DNA from: Fimbriimonas sp.
GTDB lineage: Bacteria > Armatimonadota > Fimbriimonadia > Fimbriimonadales > Fimbriimonadaceae
Direction of reading: 5' to 3'
DNA length: 34,966 nt
Assembly (NCBI GenBank): GCA_029866005.1
Contig: JARXAE010000011.1
Coordinates: 1-34,966, forward strand
The notes beneath the pieces were generated by a model. That model was given only the letters and a program-made list of their open reading frames with translations. It was not told where the DNA came from and did not search any database. Numbering within the stretch: the first letter of the stretch is position 1; the number at the start of each line of letters is the position of its first letter. The position numbers and the translations under genes were made by a program. This document shows positions 22,350-29,517 of the stretch, piece by piece.

Positions 22350-23111
22350 TCAAAAAGTTGTACGCCAAATGTAATAGCCCGTCATCACAAACCCATAAAC
22401 CGCAATCCATCGCCGCATCTTGTCCGGGTCAACTCGCAGCGACCACCGCGCCGCCAAGAACCCACCGGCAAACCCCCCACAAGCCAGCGGATATGCCTCC
22501 GGAGTCATCACCAGCCCCTTCGAAACAAACACCAACGAACAAAAGAGGTTGATAATCGAACCCAACCAGTTCTTCACCGCGTTCAGTTCGTGCGTCGTCC
22601 CATCCATGTAAAGCGCAAAGGTCGCGAGCATCATAATCCCCATCCCCGCGCCAAAATAGCCGCCGTAGCAAGCCACCAAGAACTGCAGCACAATCCCCGC
22701 CCAAACCGGAATCACATGGTGGTTCGCCCGGGCCAGCATTGCCTTCACCTTCGGCTGAAACCACAACAGCAACGCCGCCAAAAGAATCAAAAACGGCACA
22801 ATCGTCTTAAACGACTTGTCCGAAGTATTCAGCAACAAAGCCGCCCCGCAAAGCGACCCCAAAATCGTTGGCACCGCCAGCGTCTTCAAGTGCCGAGCCG
22901 TCTGCGAAAGCTGCTTGATAAACCCCAGCCCCCCGGCAAACGACCCCGGGAAAAGCCCAACCGCGTTCGTAGCATTCGCCACCCGATCCCCAATCCCCAT
23001 CCCCAAAGTCAGATAAGGAAAGCTGATCAAAGACCCGCCCCCCGCCACACTATTGATGCCCGAAGCCACCGCCCCGGTGGCAAACAAAAGCACGGCGTCC
23101 GTCGGAGTCAT
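22350..23111 (-). CDS. TauE/SafE-family (sulfite exporter-like) membrane permease
   Basis: 253 residues from ATG 23111, nearly all hydrophobic, with seven or eight predicted membrane segments. The repeated family motif appears near the start as ATGAVASGINSVAGGGSLISFP and again mid-protein as QFLVACYGGYFGAGMGIMML. The family (formerly DUF81) exports organosulfur or other small anions; the substrate cannot be deduced here. A TTG at 23114 precedes the ATG in frame. The gene is divergent from the 23144 gene with only 32 bp between start codons, and lies directly upstream of the M48 protease gene. Confidence 0.9.
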   Translation of the reverse strand: MTPTDAVLLFATGAVASGINSVAGGGSLISFPYLTLGMGIGDRVANATNAVGLFPGSFAGGLGFIKQLSQTARHLKTLAVPTILGSLCGAALLLNTSDKSFKTIVPFLILLAALLLWFQPKVKAMLARANHHVIPVWAGIVLQFLVACYGGYFGAGMGIMMLATFALYMDGTTHELNAVKNWLGSIINLFCSLVFVSKGLVMTPEAYPLACGGFAGGFLAARWSLRVDPDKMRRWIAVYGFVMTGYYIWRTTF

Positions 23112-23119
23112 CAACAGAA

Positions 23120-23125
23120 AGGTTA
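23120..23125 (-). promoter_or_regulatory. -10 box TAACCT of the TauE/SafE permease gene
   Basis: Minus-strand TAACCT 8 nt before the ATG at 23111. It is 6 bp away from the opposite-facing -10 box of the 23144 gene, so the two promoters are back to back. Confidence 0.45.
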
Positions 23126-23131
23126 GCAGGA

Positions 23132-23137
23132 TAAACT
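23132..23137 (+). promoter_or_regulatory. -10 box TAAACT of the 23144 gene
   Basis: TAAACT is followed by 6 nt and then GTG 23144, so the predicted transcription start coincides with the start codon. Confidence 0.5.
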
Positions 23138-23143
23138 CTGCGC

Positions 23144-23599
23144 GTGGTGCCAGAAAAGTGTCCTCAATGCGGTTTTGACCCCACGAAGCTCGGGCTAGAA
23201 ATGACGTGTCTCGAGGCGTTCCGAGAGCTTTCGCTCTACACCCTCTACCAGCCCGTTCCTCCCTTCATCCACCAAAATGCGGTCGACGCCTACTCCGCCC
23301 AGCACCTACACGCCGACATGTCGGTCATCCAGCGCATCTTCGGCCTCATGGGGCTCTGCCTCGCCACCGAGCACGGCCTCAACGGCTACGACATCCAACT
23401 CGCCCACATCGCCAAGTCAAAAGACCCCGACCGATCAAACTGGCCCCTCATTGAGCCGCAAGCCATAGAATTTCAGACTAACGTCGGAGACGTCCTCGTC
23501 GCGGATGACAAAGATGCCGCAATCCGCTGCTGGGTCGAGACAACCTGGCACGATTGGGAGTCTGCCCACGAAGTCGTCCGTCAATTCTGCGCAGAGTGA
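23144..23599 (+). CDS. DUF5946-like protein of unknown function
   Basis: 151 residues from GTG 23144 (a second GTG follows at once). A zinc-type CPQCG motif sits at residues 6-10. The middle part HQNAVDAYSAQHLHADMS and the C-terminal RCWVETTWHDWESAH resemble what I remember of the DUF5946 family, which has no known activity. A lone CxxC would need further ligands, and His/Cys residues are present later (HLHAD, CLATEH). The start is well supported by the TAAACT box 6 nt upstream. Divergent from the TauE/SafE permease. A 390-nt gene-free stretch follows. Confidence 0.75.
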   Translation: MVPEKCPQCGFDPTKLGLEMTCLEAFRELSLYTLYQPVPPFIHQNAVDAYSAQHLHADMSVIQRIFGLMGLCLATEHGLNGYDIQLAHIAKSKDPDRSNWPLIEPQAIEFQTNVGDVLVADDKDAAIRCWVETTWHDWESAHEVVRQFCAE

Positions 23600-23627
23600 C
23601 TTCTGTGACCCGTTTAGGCAGAAGGAT

Positions 23628-23651
23628 TTGGGGTGACACTGGTAACCCCAA
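23628..23651 (+). terminator. Weak candidate hairpin after the DUF5946-like gene
   Basis: 7-bp stem TTGGGGT/ACCCCAA with a 10-nt loop, 28 nt after the stop. No U-tract follows, so function as an intrinsic terminator is doubtful. Confidence 0.3.
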
Positions 23652-23828
23652 GAAATTAGTCGGCCCCTCTAAACCTGTATTCAATAATCCAACTTGGAAC
23701 CACTGTGCAATCACTAACCTCGCCGAGTAACCGAAAAGTGAAGATCCGCCCCGCAAAATTCCGATTCTTCGCCTAGTCAGTGACGATTCTCTTCGAAGTG
23801 CGCGATGCCACGCACCCTTTCGGCGGCA

Positions 23829-23852
23829 CAGCCAATAACCCTCGATTGGCTG
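23829..23852. other. Inverted repeat, 8-bp stem
   Basis: CAGCCAAT/ATTGGCTG with an 8-nt loop in the middle of the gene-free stretch. No T-run on either side, so it may be part of a structured RNA or an incidental palindrome. Confidence 0.3.
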
Positions 23853-23989
23853 CCCCTTTCTGCCCACATTTCGACCAAAAATGCAAATCGTCGAACCTAG
23901 ACTGCCCATCAGGCTCGACACGCGCCCTGACCTCCAAGCCGACCCAACTTTTCGCTCGACAGTTCTCTCTTTTCGCCGAGGCGAATCCC

Positions 23990-25348
23990 CTACGCTAGCA
24001 GGCTTGCCCCGTTTGAGCCGATCACATCGCGATACCAGTAAGCCGAGTCCTTTGGAATCCGCTCCTGCGTCGCATAGTCCACGTAAACCAACCCAAACCG
24101 GAACCGGTAACCCTCGTTCCACTCAAAGTTGTCCATCAACGACCACTGGAAGTACCCGCCAATCTCCACGCCGTCCTGTCCGGCCCTGTGGAACTCACGG
24201 ATGTAACGAGTTAAGAAGTCAATCCGCTGAGGGTCGTGAACCTTTCCGTCGACGTGGGGCCAGTCCGAAAGCCCAAGCCCGTTCTCGGTAATCACAATCG
24301 GCTTGTCGTACTTCTCATAGAAGAACTTCGGACCCCAATAGAGAGATTCCGGAGTGACCGGCCAATGGTAAATCGTCCGTGCCATTCCCTGCGGATGTGG
24401 CAGAACCTCTGGCTTGCCGTCTGCCCCCGCCTTCACTCGAGGAGCGTTGTAAATGTTCGCACCAAAGAAGTCAGGAACTTGGTTGATAATCTCCAGATCG
24501 CCCTCCGCTGGCTTGTAATAACTCGTCTCCCAGAGCTTGTTCACACAATCCGGGTACTTGCCAAAAAACACCGGATCATTCCAAAGCGCCGATGACCAAA
24601 GATTAAACGACTCCATCTCCACCGTCGCCTTCCTCGCAACTTCGATGTCCACTGCCGAATCAGAAGCCGGAATCGAACAAACGCCAACCGGCGCCCAACC
24701 AATCTGCGCTCCGTTGGTAATATTCGCCCGCAAAACCTGCGCGGATCGCCCGTGCGCCAGCAACGCATTATGCGAAGCCCAAAGCAGCTCCTGCTGGCCC
24801 AGCTTATCGCCGGGAGCATGCGAACCCGTTTCGTAGCCAAGACCGATAAAGACCTGCGGCTCGTTGAGTGTCATCCAAGAAGTCACCCGGTCACCCAGCT
24901 TCTTCGAAACAACGTCGGTGTAATCGGCAAACCACTTCGAGATATCCGAGTTCAACCAAGACCCTTGGAGATAGATGTCGTAAGGCGTATCCCAGTGGAA
25001 CAAAGTCACGTGAGGATCAATCCCGTGCTCAAGCAGGCAGTCGATCAGGTTGTCATAAAACTCAAGACCCTTCGAGTCAACCTCGCCCCGCCCCGTAGGC
25101 ATGATCCTTGGCCATGAGAGCGATAAACGATAGTTTTTGACCCCGAGCTCTTGCATCAAAGCACAATCCTCTCGGTAACGATTGAAGTGATCACAAGCGA
25201 TATCCCCGTTGCTGGCGTCGTGAATCGCCCCTGGGCGCTTACAGAACATATCCCATACGCTGTGACCGCCACCGACTAGATGCGGCGCACCCTCAATCTG
25301 GTAGGAGGCCGTGGCTACGCCCCAACGAAAATCGGCTGGAAAAGACAT
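23990..25348 (-). CDS. Family 1 glycoside hydrolase, beta-glucosidase
   Basis: 452 residues from ATG 25348, the usual GH1 length. It hydrolyses beta-linked glucosides or galactosides by the retaining mechanism. The acid/base Glu163 is in MTLNEP and the nucleophile Glu355 in VITENG. The N-terminal FPADFRWGVATASYQIEGA and the closing FGLVYVDYATQERIPKDSAYWYRDV are standard. No signal peptide, so cytosolic. The frame extends to 25438, but the family starts at FPxxFxWG, and a TATACT box 7 nt before the 25348 ATG supports this start. Divergent from an oxidoreductase/aldo-keto reductase/glycosyltransferase series, suggesting a role in handling beta-glucosides or related sugars. Confidence 0.96.
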   Translation of the reverse strand: MSFPADFRWGVATASYQIEGAPHLVGGGHSVWDMFCKRPGAIHDASNGDIACDHFNRYREDCALMQELGVKNYRLSLSWPRIMPTGRGEVDSKGLEFYDNLIDCLLEHGIDPHVTLFHWDTPYDIYLQGSWLNSDISKWFADYTDVVSKKLGDRVTSWMTLNEPQVFIGLGYETGSHAPGDKLGQQELLWASHNALLAHGRSAQVLRANITNGAQIGWAPVGVCSIPASDSAVDIEVARKATVEMESFNLWSSALWNDPVFFGKYPDCVNKLWETSYYKPAEGDLEIINQVPDFFGANIYNAPRVKAGADGKPEVLPHPQGMARTIYHWPVTPESLYWGPKFFYEKYDKPIVITENGLGLSDWPHVDGKVHDPQRIDFLTRYIREFHRAGQDGVEIGGYFQWSLMDNFEWNEGYRFRFGLVYVDYATQERIPKDSAYWYRDVIGSNGASLLA

Positions 25349-25355
25349 GACCAAA

Positions 25356-25361
25356 AGTATA
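25356..25361 (-). promoter_or_regulatory. -10 box TATACT of the beta-glucosidase gene
   Basis: Minus-strand TATACT 7 nt before the ATG at 25348; near-consensus -10, no good -35. Leaderless spacing. Confidence 0.55.
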
Positions 25362-25405
25362 TGTGATTTACCGATAGCGGATGCCAGTCGTTCACTGATA
25401 ACCAG

Positions 25406-25411
25406 TATGCT
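25406..25411 (+). promoter_or_regulatory. Candidate -10 box TATGCT of the Gfo/Idh/MocA gene
   Basis: TATGCT 15 nt before the ATG at 25427, giving a leader of about 8 nt. It overlaps the right end of a small palindrome, ACTG-N5-CAGT (25394-25406), which could be an operator half-site pair. Confidence 0.35.
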
Positions 25412-25426
25412 TTCAAGCGAATTATC

Positions 25427-26425
25427 ATGGCTGATCACGTGCGTTGGGGAATCATCGGGCCGGGCAACATCGCTCGTCAGTTTGCAGGGGGACTAGCTGT
25501 TTCCAAGACCGGGAAATTGGTGGCGGCAGGCTCAAGGACGCTCAGTCGGGCCGAGGAATTCTGCGCAAAACACGGCGGGACCGCCTATGGTTCGTACGAG
25601 GAAGTCTTGAACGATCCAAGCGTCGATGCTGTCTACATCGCCACCCCTCACCACACCCACATGAACGACACGATTGCCGCCGCAAAAGCGGGCAAAGCAA
25701 TCCTGTGCGAGAAGCCCTTTACGCTGAATGCCCTTGAAGCGGAACGAGCACTCGCCGTAGTGAAAGAGGCGGGAGTCTTTTTCATGGAAGCATTCATGTA
25801 TCGCTGCACCGCCCAAACTGCAAAGATTCGCGAATGGATCGACTCGGGTTTGATTGGTGAAGTCAAGCTGGTCAACGCCTCATTTGCATTCCAAGCTGGC
25901 GAGGAGTGGACCAACTTCCGCAACGACCCCGCCCTCGGAGGTGGTGGTCTCATGGACGTGGGTTCCTACTGTGTCTCGCTTGCTCGTCTCGCGTTTGGCG
26001 AGGAGCCGAGCGAGGCTTGGTACATCTCTCAGCCAAGCACGAAAGGTGTCGACTGGATCGGTAGCGGAATGCTGAAGGTCTCTGGGAACCGTTCCGCAGT
26101 TTTCCAGACTGGTGTCGGAATCATCTGCCGTAACGACGCTGTCATCATGGGAACCAGTGGCCGAATCGTCGTTGACGATCCTTGGAAGAACGGCACAGGA
26201 AAGAAGATTCGCCGGTACGAAGGTTGGGACACCGTGGCTGAGGAGCTTGATCTTGGGATCACGAACGCCGAATTGTATGCGGCAGAAGCGGACGCCGTCG
26301 CGGAATACCTCGAAGCTGGCGAATGCCCTCACGTGACGATCGAAGACACGATGCAACAAATGCGCACCCTCGACAGGCTGCGTTCCTCGGGTGGAGTCGT
26401 GTTCGGAGCGGAGTTGAAAGCATGA
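25427..26425 (+). CDS. Gfo/Idh/MocA-family NAD(P)-dependent oxidoreductase
   Basis: 332 residues. The N-terminal Rossmann domain has GIIGPGNIA (residues 8-16) and the conserved EKPFTLN with Lys96 at the active site. The C-terminal alpha/beta domain contains GGGGLMDVGSYCVSL. The family oxidises or reduces sugars and cyclitols. The overall pattern (YIATPHHTH, FFMEAFMYR) resembles the trans-1,2-dihydrobenzenediol/xylose dehydrogenase branch, but the substrate is not decided. It is divergent from the beta-glucosidase and overlaps the next gene by 4 bp (ATGA), so it is coupled to an aldo/keto reductase. The two probably act on the same sugar. Confidence 0.92.
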   Translation: MADHVRWGIIGPGNIARQFAGGLAVSKTGKLVAAGSRTLSRAEEFCAKHGGTAYGSYEEVLNDPSVDAVYIATPHHTHMNDTIAAAKAGKAILCEKPFTLNALEAERALAVVKEAGVFFMEAFMYRCTAQTAKIREWIDSGLIGEVKLVNASFAFQAGEEWTNFRNDPALGGGGLMDVGSYCVSLARLAFGEEPSEAWYISQPSTKGVDWIGSGMLKVSGNRSAVFQTGVGIICRNDAVIMGTSGRIVVDDPWKNGTGKKIRRYEGWDTVAEELDLGITNAELYAAEADAVAEYLEAGECPHVTIEDTMQQMRTLDRLRSSGGVVFGAELKA

Positions 26426-27324
26426 AATACGCAAGAATTGCCCATCTCGACAAAGACATCTCTCGCATCGTCTGCGGAACGGACTGGCTCATGTCCACTC
26501 CGCCGCAAGAGTCTTTCAAAACCCTCGACGCGTTTGTCGAAGCCGGTGGAAACTGCTTTGATACCGCTCACTGTTACGGCGCGAATAGCAATGTTTTGGG
26601 AGCTTGGCTGAAAGCCCGCCGGAACGCTCACAAGCTCGTTTTCTTGAACAAAGGCAACCACCCCTACGGTTCGCCGCGTTTCAGCGAACAGTTCACCAAG
26701 AACGACATTTTCGAGAACCACGAGAGGCTCGGAATTGTTCACACCGACCTCTACGTCTTCCACCGCGACGACCCCTCAGTTCCGATTGAAGAAGTCGTTG
26801 ATTGGATGAACCGGATCATTAAGGCAGGATTGATCACCGCCTACGGTGGCTCGAACTGGCAGCCAGCTCGGATCGAGGCGGCAAACAAGTACGCAACAGA
26901 GTCAGGTCAACAGGGCTTCAGTTGCAACAATCCAAACCTTACGCTGGCCCAGAACGTGAAACCGCTTTGGGATGGCTGTGTCACGATCGATGAAGCCGGA
27001 CGCAAGTGGCACGAGGCCAATCAGCTTCCGCTGTTCGCCTGGTCTTCGGCGGCAAGGGGCTATTTTGCCGAAACCACAGATGGTGAGGTTCTCGCCGCTT
27101 ATGACTGCGAAGAGAGCCAGGCTCGGCGGGCGCGGGCCAAGGAACTGGGAGAGAAGAAGGGCTTCAGTGCGACTCAGGTCGCTTTGGCTTGGGTTCTGAA
27201 CCAGCCATTCCCAACGTTTGCTTTGTGTGGACTCCGCAAGCAGAGCGATGTGGAGCAAAACTCAATTGTGCCCACGATTCAACTGACACCCGAAGAACTA
27301 CGCTATTTGGAGTTCGGAGCCTAA
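26422..27324 (+). CDS. Aldo/keto reductase
   Basis: 300 residues from ATG 26422. Cytosolic NAD(P)H-dependent carbonyl reductase with a TIM-barrel fold. The catalytic tetrad is visible: Asp47 and Tyr52 in FDTAHCYG, Lys77 in FLNKGNH and His114 in YVFHRDD. The C-terminal SATQVALAWVLNQP segment is typical. The start is fixed by overlap with the upstream stop; an in-frame ATG at 26323 lies deep inside the preceding gene. The coupled Gfo/Idh/MocA gene and the nearby beta-glucosidase suggest sugar or sugar-derivative metabolism; the exact substrate is unknown. Confidence 0.93.
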   Translation: MKYARIAHLDKDISRIVCGTDWLMSTPPQESFKTLDAFVEAGGNCFDTAHCYGANSNVLGAWLKARRNAHKLVFLNKGNHPYGSPRFSEQFTKNDIFENHERLGIVHTDLYVFHRDDPSVPIEEVVDWMNRIIKAGLITAYGGSNWQPARIEAANKYATESGQQGFSCNNPNLTLAQNVKPLWDGCVTIDEAGRKWHEANQLPLFAWSSAARGYFAETTDGEVLAAYDCEESQARRARAKELGEKKGFSATQVALAWVLNQPFPTFALCGLRKQSDVEQNSIVPTIQLTPEELRYLEFGA

Positions 27325-27377
27325 ACCTCGCAAAAGCTCCAAATGTTTCGAGCGGATTCTTGTGGAATTCGCTCGTC

Positions 27378-28559
27378 GTGCATATTGTCCAGCTCGTAGA
27401 ATCGGGCAACCCGCAGATGTTTGGCGGCGTGATTTCGTCATGTCTGACCCGTGCTCAGTTCTTAATGGACCATGGACACGAAGTCTCCCTTGTCTGTCGA
27501 GGTTATCCGGACTGGGACCAGCCCTTTGTGCACAAGGGAGTATCTGTTTATCCGACCCGTCCGAAGGACTTCAAGCTCGGCAAGCTGTGGGAACGACAGT
27601 ATCTCCATCCGCTGTTGCCGCACTACATGGCAAAGGCAGTTGATCGCCTTGCGACAGAAAGAGGTGTAGATCTACTTGAGATTAACGATAGCTTCCCGGC
27701 CCAGAAAATGGACCGAGTCATCGCAAAGCACGACTTGTGGGTCGCCCACTCGATTCAAGGCACAGCCTTTTTACACCCAGGGCTTCCACCCAAAGTGAAG
27801 AAGGCATCAATGCAATGGGAAACCAAGGTCGCGAAAATGAGTGACATGTCCTTCCCCTTGAGCAACTATCTTGCCTCGGCCTTCCGTCCGTATGTGGATG
27901 ATTCGAGGGTGAGGGTCATCTACAATCCAATCCCGGCGGCGTTCAGGGACTATCGCAGACAGCCATTGCAGTTAGACTCTTCGCAGCCCTTGAAACTTCT
28001 GTTCATGGCGCGAATGGACTCCGGAAAGCGGATTCTCAAGCTGATAGAGGCAATTGGTCGTCTTCCATATCCCTCGAGGGTTCGACTGAAGGCCGTCGGT
28101 CAGGGTGACGAACTCGCCGCGGCTCGTCGGCTTGTCGGCGAGTTGGGACTTCGTAGTGTCATCGAGTTCACCGGAGATTACGTTTATGGAACAGATGCCG
28201 TTCTTGCTGAGTACGATCAAGCAGACTTGGTCGTTAACCCGACCGCGATGGAAGGGTTCTCGCTAGCGATTCTCGAGTGCATGGGCACCAGAACCCCGCA
28301 ACTTGTGACCGACCTACCACCCAATGTCGAAGCGCTTGGCATCGAGTATCCCCTCTACTTCGGTGTGGATAATGTTGAACAACTTGCAAGTCAGCTGTGG
28401 AAAGTGGTTGAGAACCGGTCCCTTCTGAGTGTCTCGGCTGACTTGATGACCCGACGGGCAAGTTTGTTCACCCCTGAAGCTTGTTTTTCACCGATGGTGG
28501 ACGCTCTGTTGGAACTTGAGCAAGGCAAGATCGACCGAAGATTGCGTGTTGCGGCTTAG
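27378..28559 (+). CDS. Glycosyltransferase family 4 (GT-B fold)
   Basis: 393 residues. It transfers a sugar from a nucleotide donor to an unknown acceptor, probably at the cytosolic face of the membrane. The N-terminal Rossmann-like domain opens MHIVQLVESGNPQMFGGV. The donor-binding domain has LLFMARMDSGKRI and the EX7E motif in EGFSLAILE (Glu292, Glu300), the family signature. The frame is open back into the aldo/keto reductase gene, so GTG 27378 is chosen because it opens directly onto the first beta-strand. It follows the reductase gene by 53 nt on the same strand. Its last bases overlap the stop of the convergent DUF1801 gene. Confidence 0.88.
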   Translation: MHIVQLVESGNPQMFGGVISSCLTRAQFLMDHGHEVSLVCRGYPDWDQPFVHKGVSVYPTRPKDFKLGKLWERQYLHPLLPHYMAKAVDRLATERGVDLLEINDSFPAQKMDRVIAKHDLWVAHSIQGTAFLHPGLPPKVKKASMQWETKVAKMSDMSFPLSNYLASAFRPYVDDSRVRVIYNPIPAAFRDYRRQPLQLDSSQPLKLLFMARMDSGKRILKLIEAIGRLPYPSRVRLKAVGQGDELAAARRLVGELGLRSVIEFTGDYVYGTDAVLAEYDQADLVVNPTAMEGFSLAILECMGTRTPQLVTDLPPNVEALGIEYPLYFGVDNVEQLASQLWKVVENRSLLSVSADLMTRRASLFTPEACFSPMVDALLELEQGKIDRRLRVAA

Positions 28560-29008
28560 GCGCCCGGCTTTGGGCGACGCTTCGGACCTTCCATCTGGCG
28601 AATGACGATACAAGGGCTTACCGGAACTTTTGGTCGATCTGCGGTCATCAAAGCTTGATCAATCAATTTTCGAACGTACGGATCATTGAGGTCGTCGATC
28701 TGGTGCAATTTGATGTGCCGAATCTTGGCTCCTCCCCCAACGAGGCGACCCTCTGGATCATCCAGTGATGTGCCCTTTGTGAACCCGATATTCACATAGT
28801 TCGTGTAGGTCGGAAGGTGAATGAAGTGATCTCGGTTCTTATCCGTAAACCCGTATGAGGGTCCGACTGTGTTGGTCGCGTCCCATATGATCTCGACGCA
28901 AGGCGGCAAAATGTCTAGAATCGCCTGGCGAAGCCCTCGAGCGAGTTTGACTGTATTCTGCGGATAGGGCTGAAGGAACTCTAGATATTCAGGCGGCTCC
29001 GGGTGCAT
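28556..29008 (-). CDS. DUF1801 (YdhG/YjbR-like fold) domain protein
   Basis: 150 residues. The sequence pattern (YLEFLQPYPQNTVKLARGL, then ILPPCVEIIWDATNTVGPSYGF, then YVNIGFTKGTSLDDPEGRL, then GGGAKIRHIKL) matches small DUF1801 proteins, whose function is not settled. No signal peptide. The promoter is the best in the window: TTGACT-N17-TAAGAT with the ATG 6 nt later, so the message should be leaderless. The stop shares bases with the convergent glycosyltransferase stop (TTAG). It is immediately downstream of ribH on the same strand but has its own promoter. Confidence 0.82.
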   Translation of the reverse strand: MHPEPPEYLEFLQPYPQNTVKLARGLRQAILDILPPCVEIIWDATNTVGPSYGFTDKNRDHFIHLPTYTNYVNIGFTKGTSLDDPEGRLVGGGAKIRHIKLHQIDDLNDPYVRKLIDQALMTADRPKVPVSPCIVIRQMEGPKRRPKPGA

Positions 29009-29014
29009 ACCGTC

Positions 29015-29043
29015 ATCTTACGGCAAACTTGGCTCTCAGTCAA
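29015..29043 (-). promoter_or_regulatory. Consensus-type promoter TTGACT-N17-TAAGAT of the DUF1801 gene
   Basis: Minus strand: TTGACT (29043-29038), 17-bp spacer, TAAGAT (29020-29015), then 6 nt to the ATG at 29008. The -35 overlaps the end of ribH. The strongest sigma-70-like promoter I see here, with no room for a leader. Confidence 0.75.
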
Positions 29044-29497
29044 TCTGAGCGAGCGCATCAACTACTTCAATGACGGCAAGTGCAGCCTCTCGGCCCTTGT
29101 TGCCTAACTTCAACCCAGCCCGATCGAGTGCTTGGTCTTGGGTATCAGGGGTCAGAATCCCCCAGGCGACCGGCTTGCAGAACTCAACTTGGAGCGACAT
29201 CAAGGCTCCTCCGACGTCGCCGCCTAGTAGCTTGGCATGAGGTGTCTGTCCCTGAAGGATACAGCCCAAAGCAACAACGCCATCCGGAGCAGTTCTGCTC
29301 TTCAGAAGCTTCTTGACAACGACCGGAATCTCCCATGTGCCAGGTACATGAACGATATTGATCGTTGCAACTCCGTGGCTTTCCAGCTCTTCGACTGCGC
29401 CAGCCAAAAGCTCTTTGGTTACCAGCTCATTCCAGCGGCTGACAACGATAGCCACCGACTTGCCTTTGCCGTTCATCTTGCCGCGGATCTGCTTCAT
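29036..29497 (-). CDS. ribH: 6,7-dimethyl-8-ribityllumazine synthase
   Basis: 153 residues. It condenses 5-amino-6-ribitylaminouracil with dihydroxybutanone phosphate to lumazine, the substrate of RibE. Family motifs: VVSRWNELVTKELLAGA at the N-terminus (usually V-x-R-F/W-N), VPGTWEIP (usually GAYEIP) and the catalytic His87 in GQTPHAKLL, where many homologues have GxTxHFE. WGILTPDTQDQALDRAG completes the active site. Homologues assemble into pentamers or icosahedra. It starts 20 nt after the stop of the FecCD permease gene on the same strand. A CATAAT box 9 nt upstream and an AGGGG next to the start are both available for expression. Confidence 0.96.
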   Translation of the reverse strand: MKQIRGKMNGKGKSVAIVVSRWNELVTKELLAGAVEELESHGVATINIVHVPGTWEIPVVVKKLLKSRTAPDGVVALGCILQGQTPHAKLLGGDVGGALMSLQVEFCKPVAWGILTPDTQDQALDRAGLKLGNKGREAALAVIEVVDALAQID

Positions 29498-29506
29498 ACC
29501 ACCCCT

Positions 29507-29512
29507 ATTATG
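29507..29512 (-). promoter_or_regulatory. Candidate -10 box CATAAT of ribH
   Basis: Minus-strand CATAAT 9 nt before the ribH ATG, in the 20-nt gap after the permease gene. The AGGGG between box and start might instead act as a ribosome binding site for a read-through transcript. Confidence 0.35.
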
Positions 29513-29517
29513 GCTAG

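Larger units (their letters stand above)
23600..23989. other. Gene-free stretch of 390 nt between convergent genes
   Basis: Both flanking genes end here (plus at 23599, minus at 23990). No convincing ORF is present: the open frames on both strands lack sensible composition. It holds two simple hairpins, listed separately, and no tRNA, SRP or RNase P signature that I can see. A small RNA cannot be excluded. Confidence 0.6.

Noticed and set aside
22326-23126. Plus-strand open frame of 266 codons rich in Arg, Pro, Gln and His.
   Set aside because: Antisense shadow of the hydrophobic TauE/SafE permease gene.
23478-24122. Minus-strand open frame of 214 codons across the gene-free stretch.
   Set aside because: Very rich in Arg, Gly and Ser, with no recognisable motif. 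It overlaps both flanking real genes and has no promoter pattern.
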